Assembly (NCBI GenBank): GCA_045544415.1
Contig: JAZPYW010000012.1
Coordinates: forward strand, 1-64,000
From: Colivicinus sp045544415
GTDB lineage: Bacteria > Bacillota_I > Bacilli_A > Erysipelotrichales > Erysipelotrichaceae
DNA: 64,000 nucleotides
Direction of reading: 5' to 3'
The translations under genes and the position numbers were made by a program. Below the pieces are notes generated by a model. That model searched no databases. It was not told the DNA's origin and was given only the letters and a program-made list of their open reading frames with translations. Each line of letters opens with the position of its first letter. The stretch's first letter is position 1. This document shows, piece after piece, positions 8,342-17,300 of this stretch.

Positions 8342-8988
8342 AGAAGTCCTTTCAAAATGGTCTGGATATCATCAAATACTTTGTCGATCGCCTGGTCGGC
8401 ATCGACCTTTTTGACAACACCTTTTTCTTCGTAATAATCAATAACCGGTTTTGTGGATGCATGGTAGGCTTCCAGTCTGGTGACCAGAGACTCTACGTTG
8501 TCATCCTTTCTCTGAGTGAGAGGAGAACCGCACTTATCGCAGATCCCTTCCACTTTCGGAGCACCGAAGTAAATGTTGTAGATCTCTCCGCAGTTCTTGC
8601 AGATACGGCGACCGGTGATACGCTTCGTCAGCGTCTCATCAGCGATATCGAGAACGATAACGCCGTCGATCTTCATCTTCAGTGTGTTGAGTATGTCATC
8701 TAAATCTTCAGCCTGTGCCTTTGTCCGCGGATAACCGTCGAACAGGAAGCCGTTCTTCATATCATCGGCAGAAAGTCTTTCTGCGATGATGTCATGAATG
8801 ATGCTATCCGGCACCAATTCGCCTTTGTTCATATATTCCTGAGCTTTTCTGCCGACTTCCGTACCGTTGCGTACGGCTTCTCTCAGCATATCTCCGGTAG
8901 ATACATGAACTACGTCGAAGTTTCTCGTAATCAGTTCAGACATCGTGCCTTTTCCGGCACCTGGCGCACCAATTATCAGAAGATTCAT
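8338..8988 (-). CDS. adk: Adenylate kinase, zinc-containing long form
   Basis: 216 residues. It interconverts 2 ADP with ATP and AMP. The P-loop GAPGAGKGT is at residues 7-15, DGYPRT near 84-89, and the LID carries four cysteines in CKNC and CDKC, the structural zinc site typical of Gram-positive enzymes. It lies between secY and map as in most Firmicutes spc operons. Confidence 0.98.
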   Translation of the reverse strand: MNLLIIGAPGAGKGTMSELITRNFDVVHVSTGDMLREAVRNGTEVGRKAQEYMNKGELVPDSIIHDIIAERLSADDMKNGFLFDGYPRTKAQAEDLDDILNTLKMKIDGVIVLDIADETLTKRITGRRICKNCGEIYNIYFGAPKVEGICDKCGSPLTQRKDDNVESLVTRLEAYHASTKPVIDYYEEKGVVKKVDADQAIDKVFDDIQTILKGLL

Positions 8989-8997
8989 TATTTCCTC

Positions 8998-10281
8998 CTA
9001 CTTACCGACAAAACCCTTGTATTGTTTCGAAGTCAGCTGGCCCTTCAGCTGTTTGATCGTATCCATTGCTACACCGACGACGATAATGATACCGGTACCG
9101 CCGACTGCAGCGGAGGAGGATAGACCTGTTGCATTGGATACTACGTACGGCAGGATCGCAATGAACGTCAGAAGAAGTGCACCGAGACAAGTGATACGGT
9201 TCAGTACTTTGGACACGTATTCCTTCGTCTCATTGCCCGGTCTTACGCCCGGGATATACTGTCCGTTCTTCTGCAGATTCTCAGCCATCTTGGAAGGATC
9301 GACCTGAAGATTCGTATAGAAGAACGTAAACAGAATGATCAGTACCGCATAGAACAGCAGGAACCATGGGCTCTTGAAGTCAAACAGATTGCTTAAGAAG
9401 TTATAAGCATCGGTATTGACCCAGGAAGCGATGATCTGCGGACCCTGAATGAGCGCTCCGGCAAAGATGACCGGAATGACAGATGCAGAGTTGACCTTTA
9501 ACGGTAAATGATTGAGGTCTCCCTTCGTCTTGTTTAAAGCACGGGAGGAAGACTGCTGGATCGGGATCCTTCTTTCAGCCATCTGCATGACAACGACCAG
9601 AACGATGATCGCAATGTACATGATCAGATAGATAATGAATCCGGCAACACCCAGCTTGCTGGTAGCATTTTCACCGATGAAGGTATTGAATACGGAACGG
9701 AAGTTGTTCGGCATATTCGCTACGATACCGGAGAAGATGATCATGGAGACACCGTTGCCTACGCCCTTTGTCGTGATCTGGTCAGCTAACCACAGCAGGA
9801 ACATCGTACCGGCTGTGAAGATGACTGCGACATAGAGGAAAGTAACTGCGCTCGGATCGTCTACGAAGAGTCCGGAGGACTGATCGGAGATCATTTTAAC
9901 GATGAAGAATCCCTGGACAAGGCACATCACGACCGCTAAGTAACGGGTGATCCTGTCCATCTGCTGTCTTCCTTTCTTCCCGTCTTTAGCCATTTCCGCT
10001 AAAGCAGGAATGATATCCATACTCAGCAGTTCAATGATGATGGACGCCGTGATATACGGACCGACACCCAGCGAGAAGATGGACATCTGTTCCAGAGATC
10101 CACCTCCCAGCAGGTTCATCATCGAAAGAATGTTGTGTCCTTCTAAAGAGAAGAGACGAGTATCGATTCCCGGAGCAGGGATCGCAGCACCGAGACGGAA
10201 GATAAAGAGGATCAGTAACGTAAAGAGGATTCTTTTGCGGGTATCTTTGTTCTTAAAGAAGTCAACAAATACCTGAAGCAT
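8998..10281 (-). CDS. secY: Protein translocase subunit SecY
   Basis: 427 residues with ten hydrophobic segments, forming the protein-conducting channel in the plasma membrane with SecE and SecG. Diagnostic stretches are FRLGAAIPAPGID in the first helix, the plug region with GGGSLEQMSIFSLGVGPYITASI, and the cytoplasmic loop NGQYIPGVRPGNET. It follows rplO with a 1-base gap. Confidence 0.98.
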   Translation of the reverse strand: MLQVFVDFFKNKDTRKRILFTLLILFIFRLGAAIPAPGIDTRLFSLEGHNILSMMNLLGGGSLEQMSIFSLGVGPYITASIIIELLSMDIIPALAEMAKDGKKGRQQMDRITRYLAVVMCLVQGFFIVKMISDQSSGLFVDDPSAVTFLYVAVIFTAGTMFLLWLADQITTKGVGNGVSMIIFSGIVANMPNNFRSVFNTFIGENATSKLGVAGFIIYLIMYIAIIVLVVVMQMAERRIPIQQSSSRALNKTKGDLNHLPLKVNSASVIPVIFAGALIQGPQIIASWVNTDAYNFLSNLFDFKSPWFLLFYAVLIILFTFFYTNLQVDPSKMAENLQKNGQYIPGVRPGNETKEYVSKVLNRITCLGALLLTFIAILPYVVSNATGLSSSAAVGGTGIIIVVGVAMDTIKQLKGQLTSKQYKGFVGK

Positions 10282-10282
10282 T

Positions 10283-10723
10283 TTAGAGTACCTCGACGCT
10301 GCCGCCTGCCTTCTCGATTGCTTCTTTTGCAGTCTTGGAGATCTTGTGGCATGTAACGTTCAGTTTCTTATCCAGAGAACCATTGCCGAGGATCTTGACA
10401 CCGTCAAGCATCTTCTTGACGATACCGCATTCCTTTAACAGTTCCGGAGTTACATTAGCACCATCTTCAAATCTGTTTAAGGTGTCTAAATTGACTACAG
10501 CATATTCTTTTCTTGTGAAGTTCGTGAAACCTCTCTTCGGAATACGCTTGTAGATAGGTGTCTGACCACCTTCAAATCCGATAGCTACACCGCCGCCGGA
10601 TCTGGCGTTCTGGCCTTTGTGACCCTTACCGGCTGTCTTGCCAGTGCCTGAGCCCTGGCCTCTGCCGATACGCTTGGAAACCTTGCGGGCTCCCTCGTTG
10701 TATTTCATTTCATGTAAGTTCAT
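10283..10723 (-). CDS. rplO: 50S ribosomal protein L15
   Basis: 146 residues. The N-terminus MNLHEMKYNEGARKVSKRIGRGQGSGTGKTAGKGHKGQ is a typical Gly/Lys-rich L15 extension. L15 is a late assembly protein of the large subunit. It lies only 9 bases after rpsE; the rpmD (L30) gene normally found between rpsE and rplO is missing. Confidence 0.98.
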   Translation of the reverse strand: MNLHEMKYNEGARKVSKRIGRGQGSGTGKTAGKGHKGQNARSGGGVAIGFEGGQTPIYKRIPKRGFTNFTRKEYAVVNLDTLNRFEDGANVTPELLKECGIVKKMLDGVKILGNGSLDKKLNVTCHKISKTAKEAIEKAGGSVEVL

Positions 10724-10732
10724 TGTGGCCTC

Positions 10733-11272
10733 CTATCGAATCTCTTCAACTTTCTTGCCACGGAGTTTTGCAACACCGTTGACCGTCTTTAAGTTTTCCA
10801 GACCGTTCATCGTAGCACGGACCATGTTGATCGGAGTACGGGAACCTGTGCACTTGGAGACGACATCGGTAGCTCCGGCCAGTTCAAGGATGGCACGTAC
10901 GGCGCCACCGGCAATGATACCTGTACCTTCAGCAGCCGGACGGAGAACGACTTCACCGGCACCGAATGTACCTGTAATAGCATGTGGAATAGTTCTGTAA
11001 TTGCTGACGAGCGGTACGCGAACGACGTTTTTCTTAGCAGCTTCTAACGCTTTTCTGATAGCATCTGGAACTTCATTAGCCTTGGCCAGACCGAATCCAA
11101 CACGACCCTTCTTATCGCCAACGACGACAAGAGCGGAGAAACGCATACGACGTCCACCTTTAACGGTCTTGGATACACGGTTGATCTGAACAACTCTCTC
11201 CTCGAACTCTTTCTGTTCGCGGTTGTTGAACTTTCTTGGTCTTCTGTTGTTTGGTTTATTCGTATTTTCCAT
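10733..11272 (-). CDS. rpsE: 30S ribosomal protein S5
   Basis: 179 residues. The double-stranded-RNA-binding N domain (FEERVVQINRVSKTVKGGRRMRFSALVVVGD) is followed by the S5 C domain (AAEGTGIIAGGAVRAILELAG). S5 lies at the mRNA entry side and affects decoding accuracy. It is followed directly by rplO, without rpmD. Confidence 0.98.
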   Translation of the reverse strand: MENTNKPNNRRPRKFNNREQKEFEERVVQINRVSKTVKGGRRMRFSALVVVGDKKGRVGFGLAKANEVPDAIRKALEAAKKNVVRVPLVSNYRTIPHAITGTFGAGEVVLRPAAEGTGIIAGGAVRAILELAGATDVVSKCTGSRTPINMVRATMNGLENLKTVNGVAKLRGKKVEEIR

Positions 11273-11283
11273 TTGCCTACTCC

Positions 11284-11640
11284 TTAGAATTTCAGGCCAG
11301 CTTCTCTGGCTGCGTCTGCTAATGCTTCTACTCTACCGTGATAGATGTAACCGCCACGGTCGAAGACAACGTTCTCAATACCTTTGTCTAAAGCTCTCTT
11401 CGCTAATTCTGCACCTACGGCCTTAGCAGCTTCCACATTACTGCCGTTAGCCAGTTTCATTTCTACAGAAGAGCAGGATACAAGAGTCGTACCCTTATCA
11501 TCATCAACGATCTGACAATGGATGTGTTTGTTTGAACGGAAGACGTTGAGACGTGGGCAGTCAGCAGTTCCATGAACTTTCCTACGAATACGGGCATGTC
11601 TTCTCTGACGTTCAGAATTCTTAGATACTTTCGTAAACAT
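11284..11640 (-). CDS. rplR: 50S ribosomal protein L18
   Basis: 118 residues. It binds 5S rRNA with L5. It ends in the conserved VVFDRGGYIYHGRVEALADAAREAGLKF region and has the basic N-terminus RQRRHARIRRKVHGT. Standard spc order: rplF, rplR, rpsE. Confidence 0.98.
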   Translation of the reverse strand: MFTKVSKNSERQRRHARIRRKVHGTADCPRLNVFRSNKHIHCQIVDDDKGTTLVSCSSVEMKLANGSNVEAAKAVGAELAKRALDKGIENVVFDRGGYIYHGRVEALADAAREAGLKF

Positions 11641-11658
11641 GTTTCTACTCCTTTCCCA

Positions 11659-12201
11659 CTATTTACCTGCCGTCTTTCCTTCTTTACGGCGGATATGTTC
11701 ACCCTTGTAATGGATTCCCTTACCCTTGTAAGGTTCCGGCTTACGGTAGCCTCTGATGACAGCTGCTACTTCGCCGACTCTCTGCTTGTCGATACCGGAG
11801 ATCGTGATGCTGTTGGCATTCGGTACTTCGATCTTGATGCCCTCTTCAGCCGTATATTCGATCTGATGAGAGTAGCCGACGTTGAGAGTGAGCTTGTTTC
11901 CGGATAATGCTGCACGGTAACCGATACCTTCGATCTCCAGTTCCTTCTTATAACCGTCAGTAACACCGACGATCATATTGTGGATCAGAGCTCTGGTCGT
12001 ACCATGGAGCTGTTTCGTATGTTTGTCTTCGTTTGCGCGCTTGCAAGTGATAACTGCGCCATCCTGTTCAACAGTGATGAGCGGATTGAATTTGCGTGAC
12101 AAAGTTCCCTTAGGACCTTTTACAGTCACCTCATTCCCTTCGGAGACCGTGATCTCGACTCCTGCAGGAACGGTAATCGTTTTATTCCCGATACGTGACA
12201 T
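11659..12201 (-). CDS. rplF: 50S ribosomal protein L6
   Basis: 180 residues with two repeated L6 folds. It begins MSRIGNKTITVPAGVEI and ends with the conserved EPYKGKGIHYKGEHIRRKEGKTAGK region. It lies near the sarcin-ricin loop and the factor-binding site. Confidence 0.98.
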   Translation of the reverse strand: MSRIGNKTITVPAGVEITVSEGNEVTVKGPKGTLSRKFNPLITVEQDGAVITCKRANEDKHTKQLHGTTRALIHNMIVGVTDGYKKELEIEGIGYRAALSGNKLTLNVGYSHQIEYTAEEGIKIEVPNANSITISGIDKQRVGEVAAVIRGYRKPEPYKGKGIHYKGEHIRRKEGKTAGK

Positions 12202-12223
12202 AATATTTTCTCCTTATTAATAA

Positions 12224-12628
12224 TTACCAGATATAGGCAACGACTTCGCCACCAAGATTTGCTTTACGCGCATCGCGGTCTGTCATTAAACCCTTCGACG
12301 TAGAGATGAGGGCAATACCTAAGCCGTTCAGAACTCTCGGAACGGAATCAGCCTTGGCATATACCTTAAGACCAGGCTTGGAGATCCTCTTTAATCCGGA
12401 AACGACTTTCTGTTTGTCCGGACCGTATTTGAGTTCGATCTCAATGACCTTATCTTTAGCAGTATCGCCGGAAACAGTATAACCGTTGATATAGCCTTCT
12501 TCTTTCAGGATGCGGGCAATCTCGACTTTCATTTTGCTGCATGGAACGGCAACGCTGTCATGACCGGCAGCAAGTCCGTTTCTGATTCTTGTCAGCATAT
12601 CCGCAATTGGATCTGTCATATTCATCAT
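12224..12628 (-). CDS. rpsH: 30S ribosomal protein S8
   Basis: 134 residues. Conserved MTDPIADMLTRIRN at the N-terminus and STSKGLMTDRDARKANLGGEVVAYIW at the C-terminus. S8 binds helix 21 of 16S rRNA and in many bacteria represses the spc operon. The start at 12628 is chosen because GGAGG lies 8 bases ahead; internal ATGs at 12625 and 12619 are too far from or too close to it. Confidence 0.98.
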   Translation of the reverse strand: MMNMTDPIADMLTRIRNGLAAGHDSVAVPCSKMKVEIARILKEEGYINGYTVSGDTAKDKVIEIELKYGPDKQKVVSGLKRISKPGLKVYAKADSVPRVLNGLGIALISTSKGLMTDRDARKANLGGEVVAYIW

Positions 12629-12642
12629 GTCTACACCCTCCT

Positions 12643-12828
12643 TTACCAGCTAGCCTTCTTAACACCAGGGATCTGACCTTTGTAAGCCAGTTCTCTGAAG
12701 CAGATACGGCATAATTTGTATTTTCTTAATACAGAGTGCGGTCTTCCGCATCTCTCACATCTCGTGTAAGCCCGAGTCGAGAACTTAGCTGGACGATGTG
12801 ATTTTACTTTCATTGATGTCTTTGCCAT
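12643..12828 (-). CDS. rpsZ: 30S ribosomal protein S14, zinc-binding type Z
   Basis: 61 residues, the short S14 form. The zinc motif CERCGRP...CRICF holds two CXXC pairs. It begins MAKTSMKVK and ends in GVKKASW. This C+ form is typical of Firmicutes; it lies between rplE and rpsH. Confidence 0.98.
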   Translation of the reverse strand: MAKTSMKVKSHRPAKFSTRAYTRCERCGRPHSVLRKYKLCRICFRELAYKGQIPGVKKASW

Positions 12829-12840
12829 GTTCTTTCCTCC

Positions 12841-13380
12841 TTATTTTGCAAACGGCATGCCCATCTGAGCGAGCAGCTCTTTTGCTTCTTCATTGGTCTT
12901 AGCGGATGTGACGATGACGATGTCCATACCGCGGACTTTGTTGACCTTATCGTACTGGATCTCCGGGAAGATGATCTGTTCACGGATACCTAACGTATAG
13001 TTTCCTCTGCCGTCGAATGCCGTGTTGCTGACACCGCGGAAGTCTCTTACTCGCGGTAAAGCGATGGAGACCAGTTTGTCTAAGAAGTAGTACATCTTTT
13101 CACCACGGAGCGTAACTTTACATCCGATCTGCATACCTTCTCTCAGTTTGAAGTTCGCGATGGACTTCTTAGCCTTCGTGATGACCGGCTTCTGACCGGC
13201 GATCTGAGTCAGTTCAGCGACTGCTTCATCCAGAGCTTTCGGATCTGCAACTGCATCACCGACTCCGAGGTTGATGACGACCTTTTCGATCTTCGGGCAT
13301 TCCATGACTGTGGAGTAGTTGTACTTCTTCATCAGGTTGCCTTTAACTTCGTTTACGTATTTATCTCTTAAACGACTCAT
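12841..13380 (-). CDS. rplE: 50S ribosomal protein L5
   Basis: 179 residues. It has the L5 signature near residue 58 (GQKPVITKAKKSIANFKLREG) and RGMDIVIVTSAKTNEEAKELL at the C-terminus. L5 binds 5S rRNA and forms a bridge to S13. Its ATG abuts the rplX stop (1-base overlap). Confidence 0.98.
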   Translation of the reverse strand: MSRLRDKYVNEVKGNLMKKYNYSTVMECPKIEKVVINLGVGDAVADPKALDEAVAELTQIAGQKPVITKAKKSIANFKLREGMQIGCKVTLRGEKMYYFLDKLVSIALPRVRDFRGVSNTAFDGRGNYTLGIREQIIFPEIQYDKVNKVRGMDIVIVTSAKTNEEAKELLAQMGMPFAK

Positions 13381-13700
13381 TACTTCTTAGCCTCCTTTAC
13401 CGTATTGGAAGACTTCTTATAGTATCTTACCTTCTTGCCTTTTTCTTCACGGACACCTACACGGGAACCCTTCTTGGCTTTGTTGTCATAGAGCATGACA
13501 TTGGAAGCATCGATCGGCAGTTCTCTGCTGACGATACCGCCATCCGGATTCTCATTGCTCGGCTTTTCGGAAACGCGGGCAACGTTGACGCCTTCGACGA
13601 CGACCTTATTCAGTTTCGGAGAAACAGCAAGGATCTCGCCTACAGTACCTTTGTCTTTTCCTGTGATGACAATTACTTTATCACCTTTTTTCAGCTTCAT
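13380..13700 (-). CDS. rplX: 50S ribosomal protein L24
   Basis: 106 residues with the KOW motif (KGDKVIVITGKDKGTVGEILAVSPKLNKVVVEGVN) at the N-terminus. L24 initiates large-subunit assembly and lies near the exit tunnel. It follows rplN in standard order. Confidence 0.97.
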   Translation of the reverse strand: MKLKKGDKVIVITGKDKGTVGEILAVSPKLNKVVVEGVNVARVSEKPSNENPDGGIVSRELPIDASNVMLYDNKAKKGSRVGVREEKGKKVRYYKKSSNTVKEAKK

Positions 13701-13714
13701 ACCTTGACTCCCTC

Positions 13715-14083
13715 CTATAATACTTCCGGTGCTAAAGACACGATCTTCATGAAGTCTTTATCACGGAGTTCTCTGGCTACCGGGCCGAAGATACGGGTCC
13801 CTGTCGGAGTCTTATCTTCCTTGATGATAACAGCAGCGTTGTCATCAAATTTGATGAAGGATCCGTTCGGACGGGAGATACCGTATTTCGTCCTTACGAT
13901 GACGGCCTTGACGACCTGTCCCTTTTTGACTGCACCACCCGGAGTAGCCTGCTTGACACTGCAGACAACGATATCACCGATGTTGGCAGTTTTTCTTCTC
14001 GATCCACCTAAGCAGCGAATTACCAGTAATTCTTTAGCGCCGGTGTTATCTGCAACTTTTAATCTTGTCTCATTACAAACCAT
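13715..14083 (-). CDS. rplN: 50S ribosomal protein L14
   Basis: 122 residues. L14 signature: ADNTGAKELLVIRCLGGS near residue 11 and GTRIFGPVARELRDKDFMKIVSLAPEVL at the end. It forms an intersubunit bridge and is the docking site for the silencing factor RsfS. Confidence 0.98.
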   Translation of the reverse strand: MVCNETRLKVADNTGAKELLVIRCLGGSRRKTANIGDIVVCSVKQATPGGAVKKGQVVKAVIVRTKYGISRPNGSFIKFDDNAAVIIKEDKTPTGTRIFGPVARELRDKDFMKIVSLAPEVL

Positions 14084-14092
14084 ACTTGCCTC

Positions 14093-14356
14093 CTAAAGAA
14101 TTACAGCCTTTTCAACGATCTTGACCAGGCGGAAATGCTTATCAGCACTCAGAGGTCTTGTTTCCATGATCTCAACAGTGTCGCCGACTTTAGCTTCATT
14201 GTTTTCATCGTGGGCTTTGACCTTGGAAGAGAACTTGATTGCTTTACTGTAAAGCGGGTGTCTCTTTGTTTCCGGGACTTCAACGACGATCGTCTTGTCC
14301 ATCTTGTCAGAAACTACTTTGCCGCGAAGAACGCGTCTCTTATTTCTCTCTGTCAT
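14093..14356 (-). CDS. rpsQ: 30S ribosomal protein S17
   Basis: 87 residues. It begins MTERNKRRVLRGKVVSDKMDKTIVVEVPETKRHPLY and has GDTVEIMETRPLS in the OB fold. It is a primary 16S rRNA-binding protein. Position after rpmC with a 3-base gap is typical. Confidence 0.98.
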   Translation of the reverse strand: MTERNKRRVLRGKVVSDKMDKTIVVEVPETKRHPLYSKAIKFSSKVKAHDENNEAKVGDTVEIMETRPLSADKHFRLVKIVEKAVIL

Positions 14357-14359
14357 TGA

Positions 14360-14557
14360 TTAACCCTCCTTACTGTCTCTTTCTTTTAAGACTGTCAGAA
14401 TTCTGGCAATCGATTTTCTCAACTCTCTGATTCTCATCGGATTGTCGATTGAACCTGTCGCTCTCTGGAAACGTAAATCGAATAGCTCGACTTTGAACTC
14501 TTCGAGAGTTGTCTTTAATTCTTCACTTGACTTTTCTCTGATTTCCTTGATGTTCAT
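14360..14557 (-). CDS. rpmC: 50S ribosomal protein L29
   Basis: 65 residues of two long helices. Motifs: MNIKEIREKSSEELKTTLEEFK and FQRATGSIDNPMRIRELRKSIARILTVL. L29 lies at the tunnel exit, next to the trigger factor and SRP docking site. It overlaps the rplP stop by 4 bases (ATGA). Confidence 0.97.
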   Translation of the reverse strand: MNIKEIREKSSEELKTTLEEFKVELFDLRFQRATGSIDNPMRIRELRKSIARILTVLKERDSKEG

Positions 14558-14976
14558 AGTGCTACCTTTTCACCTTTCTTCACAAACTTACATTTGACAG
14601 GTAATTTGTGAGATGCGAGACGGAATGCTTCACGGGCGATATCCTCGCTAACACCACCGATCTCAAACATAACTCTACCTTTCTGTACGACGGCGACCCA
14701 TCCTTCCGGAGCACCTTTACCGGAACCCATACGGACTTCCAAAGGCTTCTTCGTGATGGCCAGCTGCGGGAAGATCTTGATCCAGACCTGACCGCCTCTG
14801 TTCATATATCTCGTCATCGCAACACGGGCTGCTTCGATCTGGTTGTTGGAGATGTAGGAACCTTCCAGGGCAACCAGGCCGTATTCACCAAAGACGACTT
14901 CTCTGCCGGCTTTGGACTTACCTTCGTAACTCAGACGATGAGGACGACGGTACTTTGTTCTGTTAGGCATCAACAT
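14554..14976 (-). CDS. rplP: 50S ribosomal protein L16
   Basis: 140 residues. Typical start MLMPNRTKYRRPHR and motif RVMFEIGGVSEDIAREAFRLASHKLPVKCKFV near the C-terminus. It organises the A-site region of the large subunit. It follows the rpsC stop with a 2-base gap. Confidence 0.98.
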   Translation of the reverse strand: MLMPNRTKYRRPHRLSYEGKSKAGREVVFGEYGLVALEGSYISNNQIEAARVAMTRYMNRGGQVWIKIFPQLAITKKPLEVRMGSGKGAPEGWVAVVQKGRVMFEIGGVSEDIAREAFRLASHKLPVKCKFVKKGEKVAL

Positions 14977-14978
14977 AA

Positions 14979-15758
14979 TTACTCAGCATCCTCCTTCTTC
15001 TCTACTGCAGGAGCCGCAGCTTTCGCTTCTTCATTTCTCGGTTCCTGAGGTCTTCTGTTATCGAATCTTCTGCGGTTCGGACGGCCGTTCGGATTGCCTT
15101 TCGGCTTTTCCGGTTCCTTGACCATCTCGCCCGGCAGGACTTCTCCGCGGCAGATCCAGACTTTGACACCGAGGATACCGTAAGTAGTCATAGCTTCTTC
15201 ACAGGCATAGTCGATATCGCTTCTGAGTGTATGCAGCGGAACGACACCTTCGGAATAACCTTCGGATCTGGCGATATCAGCACCGCCTAATCTTCCGCCG
15301 ATAGATGTCTTGATACCCTTGGCGCCGGCTCTCATCGTCTGCTGGATCGCTTTCTTCTGAGCTGTACGGAAAGACTGTCTTTCTTCCAGCATCTTGACGA
15401 TCTTTAAGGCAACGAGTCTGGCATCCAGATCAGGGTTGCCGACTTCTACGATATTGATGTTGACATCTTTACCGTTTGTCGCTTTTGTTAATTTTGCTTT
15501 GAGGTCCGCGATCTTGGCACCGTCGCCGCCGATGAACATACCCGGACGGGCTGTTCTGACGATGAGGTTCACACGGTTTTTGCTTCTCTCGATCTCAACG
15601 CGGGATACGAGGCAGTCTTTGCATTCCTTGAAGATGAGTTCGCGGATCTTGACGTCTTCTAACAATAAATCACCGTACTCTTTGTCTGCATACCACCGGG
15701 ATTCCCAATCACGGATGACACCGACTCTAAGACCGATTGGACTAACTTTCTGACCCAT
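14979..15758 (-). CDS. rpsC: 30S ribosomal protein S3 with charged C-terminal tail
   Basis: 259 residues; S3 cores are about 210-220. The KH domain (GAKIADLKAKLTKAT) and the S3 C domain (AKGIKTSIGGRLGGADIARSEGYSEGVVPLHTLRSDIDY) are complete. After about residue 215 there is a low-complexity tail of about 45 residues, Pro/Asn/Arg-rich then Ala/Glu/Lys-rich. Such tails vary between species and are probably disordered. S3 lines the mRNA entry tunnel. Confidence 0.97.
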   Translation of the reverse strand: MGQKVSPIGLRVGVIRDWESRWYADKEYGDLLLEDVKIRELIFKECKDCLVSRVEIERSKNRVNLIVRTARPGMFIGGDGAKIADLKAKLTKATNGKDVNINIVEVGNPDLDARLVALKIVKMLEERQSFRTAQKKAIQQTMRAGAKGIKTSIGGRLGGADIARSEGYSEGVVPLHTLRSDIDYACEEAMTTYGILGVKVWICRGEVLPGEMVKEPEKPKGNPNGRPNRRRFDNRRPQEPRNEEAKAAAPAVEKKEDAE

Positions 15759-15769
15759 TGTTTTTCCTC

Positions 15770-16102
15770 CTATCTCTCATCGACCACGACCGTGATGTGG
15801 CTCGTTCTCTTCATGATCGGGGATGCGCTTCCTTTTGCTCTCGGCATCCATCTCTTGATCGTGATACCTTCATCAGCATAGCAAGCTTTAATATAAAGTT
15901 TTTCTTCATCTAAGCTGTGGTTGTTTGTGGCATTGGCCATTGCCGATTTGACTACCTTGCGGATAGCGTCAGCGGCATGGTTCGGAGTAAGCTCTAAGAT
16001 ACCCAGAGCTTCCTTGCAGTCCTTTCCGCGGACAAGATCCAGAACAAGTCTGATTTTACGTGCGGAGATCCTGACTGTCTTTGCTGTTGCTTTTACGTCC
16101 AT
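15770..16102 (-). CDS. rplV: 50S ribosomal protein L22
   Basis: 110 residues. L22 signature near the C-terminus: KRWMPRAKGSASPIMKRTSHITVVV. It begins MDVKATAKTVRISARKIRLVLDLVRGK. Its beta-hairpin reaches into the exit tunnel. Standard order rpsS, rplV, rpsC. Confidence 0.98.
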   Translation of the reverse strand: MDVKATAKTVRISARKIRLVLDLVRGKDCKEALGILELTPNHAADAIRKVVKSAMANATNNHSLDEEKLYIKACYADEGITIKRWMPRAKGSASPIMKRTSHITVVVDER

Positions 16103-16110
16103 ATTCCCTC

Positions 16111-16383
16111 CTACGCTTTCTTGTCGTCACTTCCGTGACCGCCGAATTTTCTTGTCGGTACGAATTCACCTAACTTGTGTCCGACCATATCTTCCGTTAC
16201 ATATACCGGAACATGTTCCTTACCGTTGTATACGGCGAAGGTGTGTTCAACGAAAGCAGGGAAGATCGTCGATCTGCGAGACCAGGTCTTGATAACTTCT
16301 TTTTTGTTTGCCTCATTCAGTGCGAGAACTTTCTTCATCAGATGTTCATCACAGAATGGACCCTTCTTTAAACTACGACTCAT
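16111..16383 (-). CDS. rpsS: 30S ribosomal protein S19
   Basis: 90 residues. MSRSLKKGPFCDEHLMKKV at the start and GHKLGEFVPTRKFGGHGSDDKKA at the end match S19. It forms a complex with S13 in the small-subunit head. Confidence 0.99.
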   Translation of the reverse strand: MSRSLKKGPFCDEHLMKKVLALNEANKKEVIKTWSRRSTIFPAFVEHTFAVYNGKEHVPVYVTEDMVGHKLGEFVPTRKFGGHGSDDKKA

Positions 16384-16400
16384 TTCTATTCTTCCCCTTT

Positions 16401-17234
16401 CTACTTACCGTTTCTTCTTCTGATGATCAGCTCATTGGAAGCATTCTTGGACTTGCGGGTCTTGACACCCATAGCCTTCTTGCCCCAAGGAGTCATCGGG
16501 CTCTTACGGCCGATCGGAGATCTGCCTTCACCACCACCGTGAGGGTGATCTACCGGGTTCATAACGGAACCGCGGACTGTCGGACGGACACCGAGCCATC
16601 TCGTTCTACCGGCCTTGCCCCAGTTGATCAGGTTGTAGTCTTCGTTGCCTACGACACCGACTGTTGCACGGCAGTTTCCTAAGATCTTTCTCATTTCGCC
16701 CGAAGCAAGTCTGACTGTTACGTACTTGTCTTCGATACCCAGGATCTGAGCGCTGACACCGGCTGCTCTGCAGAGCTGGCCGCCTTTGCCAGGCTTGAGT
16801 TCCAGGTTGTGTACGATCGTACCTTCCGGCATGTTTCTCATCTCTAAGGCGTTGCCGACCTTGATATCGGTCTTGGCACCGGAGACGACCTGCATACCTA
16901 CTTCCAAGCCCTTCGGAGCCAGGATGTATCTCTTTTCACCGTCTGCGTAATTGACCAGAGCGATGTTGGCATTTCTGTTCGGATCGTATTCGATCGCAGC
17001 GACTGTTGCCGGGATACCGTCTTTGTTTCTCTTGAAGTCGACGATACGGTATAACTGCTTGGAACCGCCGCCGTGATGTCTTGTAGTAATTCTTCCTGTG
17101 TTATTGCGTCCGCCAGTCTTCTTGATGGTCACAGTCAGGCTCTTTTCAGGAGTTGTCTTTGTGATCTCTTCAAATGTAAGACCGGTCATTCCGCGTCTTC
17201 CAGGAGTTGTCGGCTTATATGTTTTAATAGCCAT
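16401..17234 (-). CDS. rplB: 50S ribosomal protein L2
   Basis: 277 residues. The conserved C-terminal loop PTVRGSVMNPVDHPHGGGEGR is intact, including the histidine near the peptidyl-transferase centre. N-terminal MAIKTYKPTTPGRRGMTGLTFEEIT is typical. A 57-base gap to rplW upstream is longer than elsewhere in the operon; no separate promoter is evident in it. Confidence 0.99.
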   Translation of the reverse strand: MAIKTYKPTTPGRRGMTGLTFEEITKTTPEKSLTVTIKKTGGRNNTGRITTRHHGGGSKQLYRIVDFKRNKDGIPATVAAIEYDPNRNANIALVNYADGEKRYILAPKGLEVGMQVVSGAKTDIKVGNALEMRNMPEGTIVHNLELKPGKGGQLCRAAGVSAQILGIEDKYVTVRLASGEMRKILGNCRATVGVVGNEDYNLINWGKAGRTRWLGVRPTVRGSVMNPVDHPHGGGEGRSPIGRKSPMTPWGKKAMGVKTRKSKNASNELIIRRRNGK

Positions 17235-17300
17235 GATGTTGATTATCCTCCTTATGCAAATTATCCGGAAATAGCATAATTCTTCCGATAGGTCTCAAGC

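Noticed and set aside
17235..17300. Possible small gene or promoter between rplW and rplB
   Set aside because: Only about 60 bases, no ORF with a ribosome site, no convincing promoter boxes; treated as a longer intercistronic gap.
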